Positions 62,585 through 64,000 of a stretch of DNA of 64,000 nucleotides are shown here, piece by piece (within the stretch, counting starts at the first letter, position 1; every line of letters starts with the position of its first letter). The translations under genes were made by a program, and so were the position numbers. The DNA is taken from positions 62,001 to 126,000 of the forward strand of contig NZ_FRBF01000002.1 of NCBI RefSeq assembly GCF_900142545.1, in the 5' to 3' direction. Source of the stretch: Fibrobacter sp. UWT2. Lineage in GTDB: Bacteria; Fibrobacterota; Fibrobacteria; Fibrobacterales; Fibrobacteraceae. The notes under the pieces were generated by a model. It made no database searches and was not told where the DNA came from. It was given only the letters and a program-made list of their open reading frames with translations.

Positions 62585-64000
62585 ATGCGTGATCAATTTG
62601 AAAGCCCGCTCATCAAGCGTTATGCTAGCAAAGAAATGAGCTTCCTCTTCAGCCCCCAGTACAAGTTCCAGACCTGGCGCAAGCTGTGGATTTACCTCGC
62701 TGAATCCGAAATGGAACTGGGTCTCCCGATTACGCAGGAACAGGTGGACGAACTCAAGGCTCATGCCACCGATATCAACTTTGAAGTCGCCGAAGAAGAA
62801 GAAAAGCGCCGCCGTCACGACGTGATGAGCCACGTTTACGCTTACGGTGTGCAGTGCCCCAAGGCCAAGGGCATCATCCACCTCGGCGCAACTTCCGCTT
62901 TCGTGGGTGACAACACCGACCTTATCCAGATGCAGCAGGGCCTCATCATGGTCCGCAAGCGCCTTTGCCGCGTGATGGACAAACTTTCCAAGTTTGCGAT
63001 GGAATACAAGGACATGGCCCAGCTCGGTGCCACGCACTTCCAGGCCGCCCAGCTCACGACTGTGGGTAAGCGCGCTTGCCTCTGGCTCCAGGACATGCTC
63101 ATCGACCTCGAAGAATTGAATTTCCTCATCGAAGTTCTCCCGTTCCGCGGCGTGAAGGGCACGACCGGTACGCAGGCCAGCTTCATGGACTTGTTCAATG
63201 GCGACGAAGAAAAGATTATGGAACTCGACCGCCGCGTGACCGCCAAGGCTGGCTTCAAGCGCGTGCTCACTATCACCGGTCAGACTTACACCCGTAAGTG
63301 GGACAACCGCGTGAACCAGGTGCTCAGCTCCATCGCTCAGTCTCTGCACAAGTTCGCTACCGACATGCGCCTCATGCAGGGTGTGAAGGAAGTCGAAGAA
63401 CCGTTCGAAAAGACCCAGATCGGCTCCAGCGCCATGGCTTACAAGCGTAACCCGATGCGCAGCGAACGCATTTGCTCCCTGGCCCGTTTCGTGATGGCCC
63501 AGGTGAACAGCACCGCCTTCACGCAGGCAACGCAGTGGTTCGAACGTACGCTTGACGACAGCGCCAACAAGCGCCTCGCTATTCCGGAAGCATTCCTTGC
63601 CATGGATGCCATGCTCATCATCGCTGAAAACGTGACCAACGGCCTCGTGGTTTACCCGAAGGTTATCGAAAAGCGCATCATGGCTGAACTCCCGTTCATG
63701 GCTACCGAAAACATCATCATGGAAGGCGTGAAGAATGGCGGCGACCGTCAGGAACTCCACGAAGAAATCCGCGTGATGTCTATGGAAGCAGGCAAGGTCG
63801 TGAAGGAACAGGGCAAGGACAACGACTTGCTCGAACGCGTCTTGAAGAACGAAAAGTTCCAGAAGCTCGGCATCACCGAAGCGAAGCTCAAGGAAATCCT
63901 CGACCTCCGCAAGTTCGTGGGTCGCGCTCCGGGACAGGTCGTGAAGTTTGTGACCGAAGAAGTCCGCCCGGCTATTGAAGCCATCGAAGGGTGGAGCAAT
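62585..64000 (+). CDS. purB: adenylosuccinate lyase (3' end outside window)
   Basis: 472 codons in the window from ATG 62585 (AAGGA upstream), open to the last base, so only a few residues are likely missing. Fumarase-superfamily signature [15 protein letters not shown], the catalytic His regions [10 protein letters not shown] and [14 protein letters not shown], and [12 protein letters not shown]. The enzyme cleaves SAICAR and adenylosuccinate in purine synthesis. The long PurB form with [11 protein letters not shown] resembles the group also found in eukaryotes. Codon usage is strongly biased, suggesting high expression. Confidence 0.95.
   Translation, partial: MRDQFESPLIKRYASKEMSFLFSPQYKFQTWRKLWIYLAESEMELGLPITQEQVDELKAHATDINFEVAEEEEKRRRHDVMSHVYAYGVQCPKAKGIIHLGATSAFVGDNTDLIQMQQGLIMVRKRLCRVMDKLSKFAMEYKDMAQLGATHFQAAQLTTVGKRACLWLQDMLIDLEELNFLIEVLPFRGVKGTTGTQASFMDLFNGDEEKIMELDRRVTAKAGFKRVLTITGQTYTRKWDNRVNQVLSSIAQSLHKFATDMRLMQGVKEVEEPFEKTQIGSSAMAYKRNPMRSERICSLARFVMAQVNSTAFTQATQWFERTLDDSANKRLAIPEAFLAMDAMLIIAENVTNGLVVYPKVIEKRIMAELPFMATENIIMEGVKNGGDRQELHEEIRVMSMEAGKVVKEQGKDNDLLERVLKNEKFQKLGITEAKLKEILDLRKFVGRAPGQVVKFVTEEVRPAIEAIEGWSN

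Noticed and set aside
62546-63760. 404-codon antisense frame over purB
   Set aside because: Shadow of purB, which has all lyase signatures in the plus strand.

Overview
The window is from a Fibrobacter chromosome (F. succinogenes or a close relative). Three lipoproteins carry the FISUMP domain (Fibrobacter succinogenes major paralogous domain), there is a GH5 endoglucanase lipoprotein, the lexA promoter carries the Fibrobacter-type LexA site, and the tmRNA encodes the tag ADENYALAA. Most genes are ordinary chromosomal genes; envelope and surface proteins are strongly over-represented.

Layout. 1-2.3 kb: end of a short-chain dehydrogenase, a FISUMP lipoprotein, a PH-domain membrane protein and an L,D-transpeptidase-like protein. 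2.3-4.8 kb: an AT-rich accessory island on the minus strand with a mobile mystery A/B pair (HTH plus a 5'-truncated Fic protein), an unknown 82-aa protein and a GIY-YIG/DUF5655 protein, punctuated by copies of a ~75-bp repeat. 4.9-12.2 kb: leuCD, the GH5 enzyme, a small lipoprotein, and a two-gene unit with an M23 peptidase. 12.6-19.9 kb: a 2418-aa secreted protein of 23 tandem Ig/cadherin-like domains. 20-28.9 kb: an RNA methyltransferase carrying in-frame palindromic repeats, a DUF2062-DUF1015 fusion, a signal peptidase I-like protein coupled to lepA, a cyclophilin, a histone-H1-like protein with a DksA-type zinc finger, and lexA.

29-40 kb is the most unusual part. It holds a secreted caspase/gingipain-like peptidase with an inserted PA14 domain, a 40-aa peptide gene, a 2697-aa protein of 11 CUB-like domains alternating with InlB-B-like repeats, and two more small peptide genes (56 and 44 aa). 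The three peptides align without gaps over KK[ES]YxAPxM[NED]V-x8-LL. They look like one family organised around the giant surface protein, and I regard this as the best candidate for an undescribed system. Next to it, on the minus strand, lies ssrA (tmRNA), preceded by six consecutive hairpins that appear to lie in its precursor leader.

40.5-49.8 kb: two FISUMP lipoproteins with 17 and 9 Cys/Trp repeats (the GH5 enzyme has three of the same repeats), then mfd, a TatD-like hydrolase and a 65-aa protein. 49.8-64 kb: an Ala/Lys/Pro-rich porin-like protein, a periplasmic protein, a PIN protein, a YraN-type nuclease, an FHA-ABC exporter overlapping a Ser/Thr kinase gene, an aminotransferase overlapping an RND/MMPL exporter gene, an Omp85-like barrel and nearly all of purB.

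No CRISPR array, rRNA, classical tRNA, integrase or transposase was seen. Several promoters of the form TTGAxx-17/18-TATATT-like were recognised and used to choose starts.
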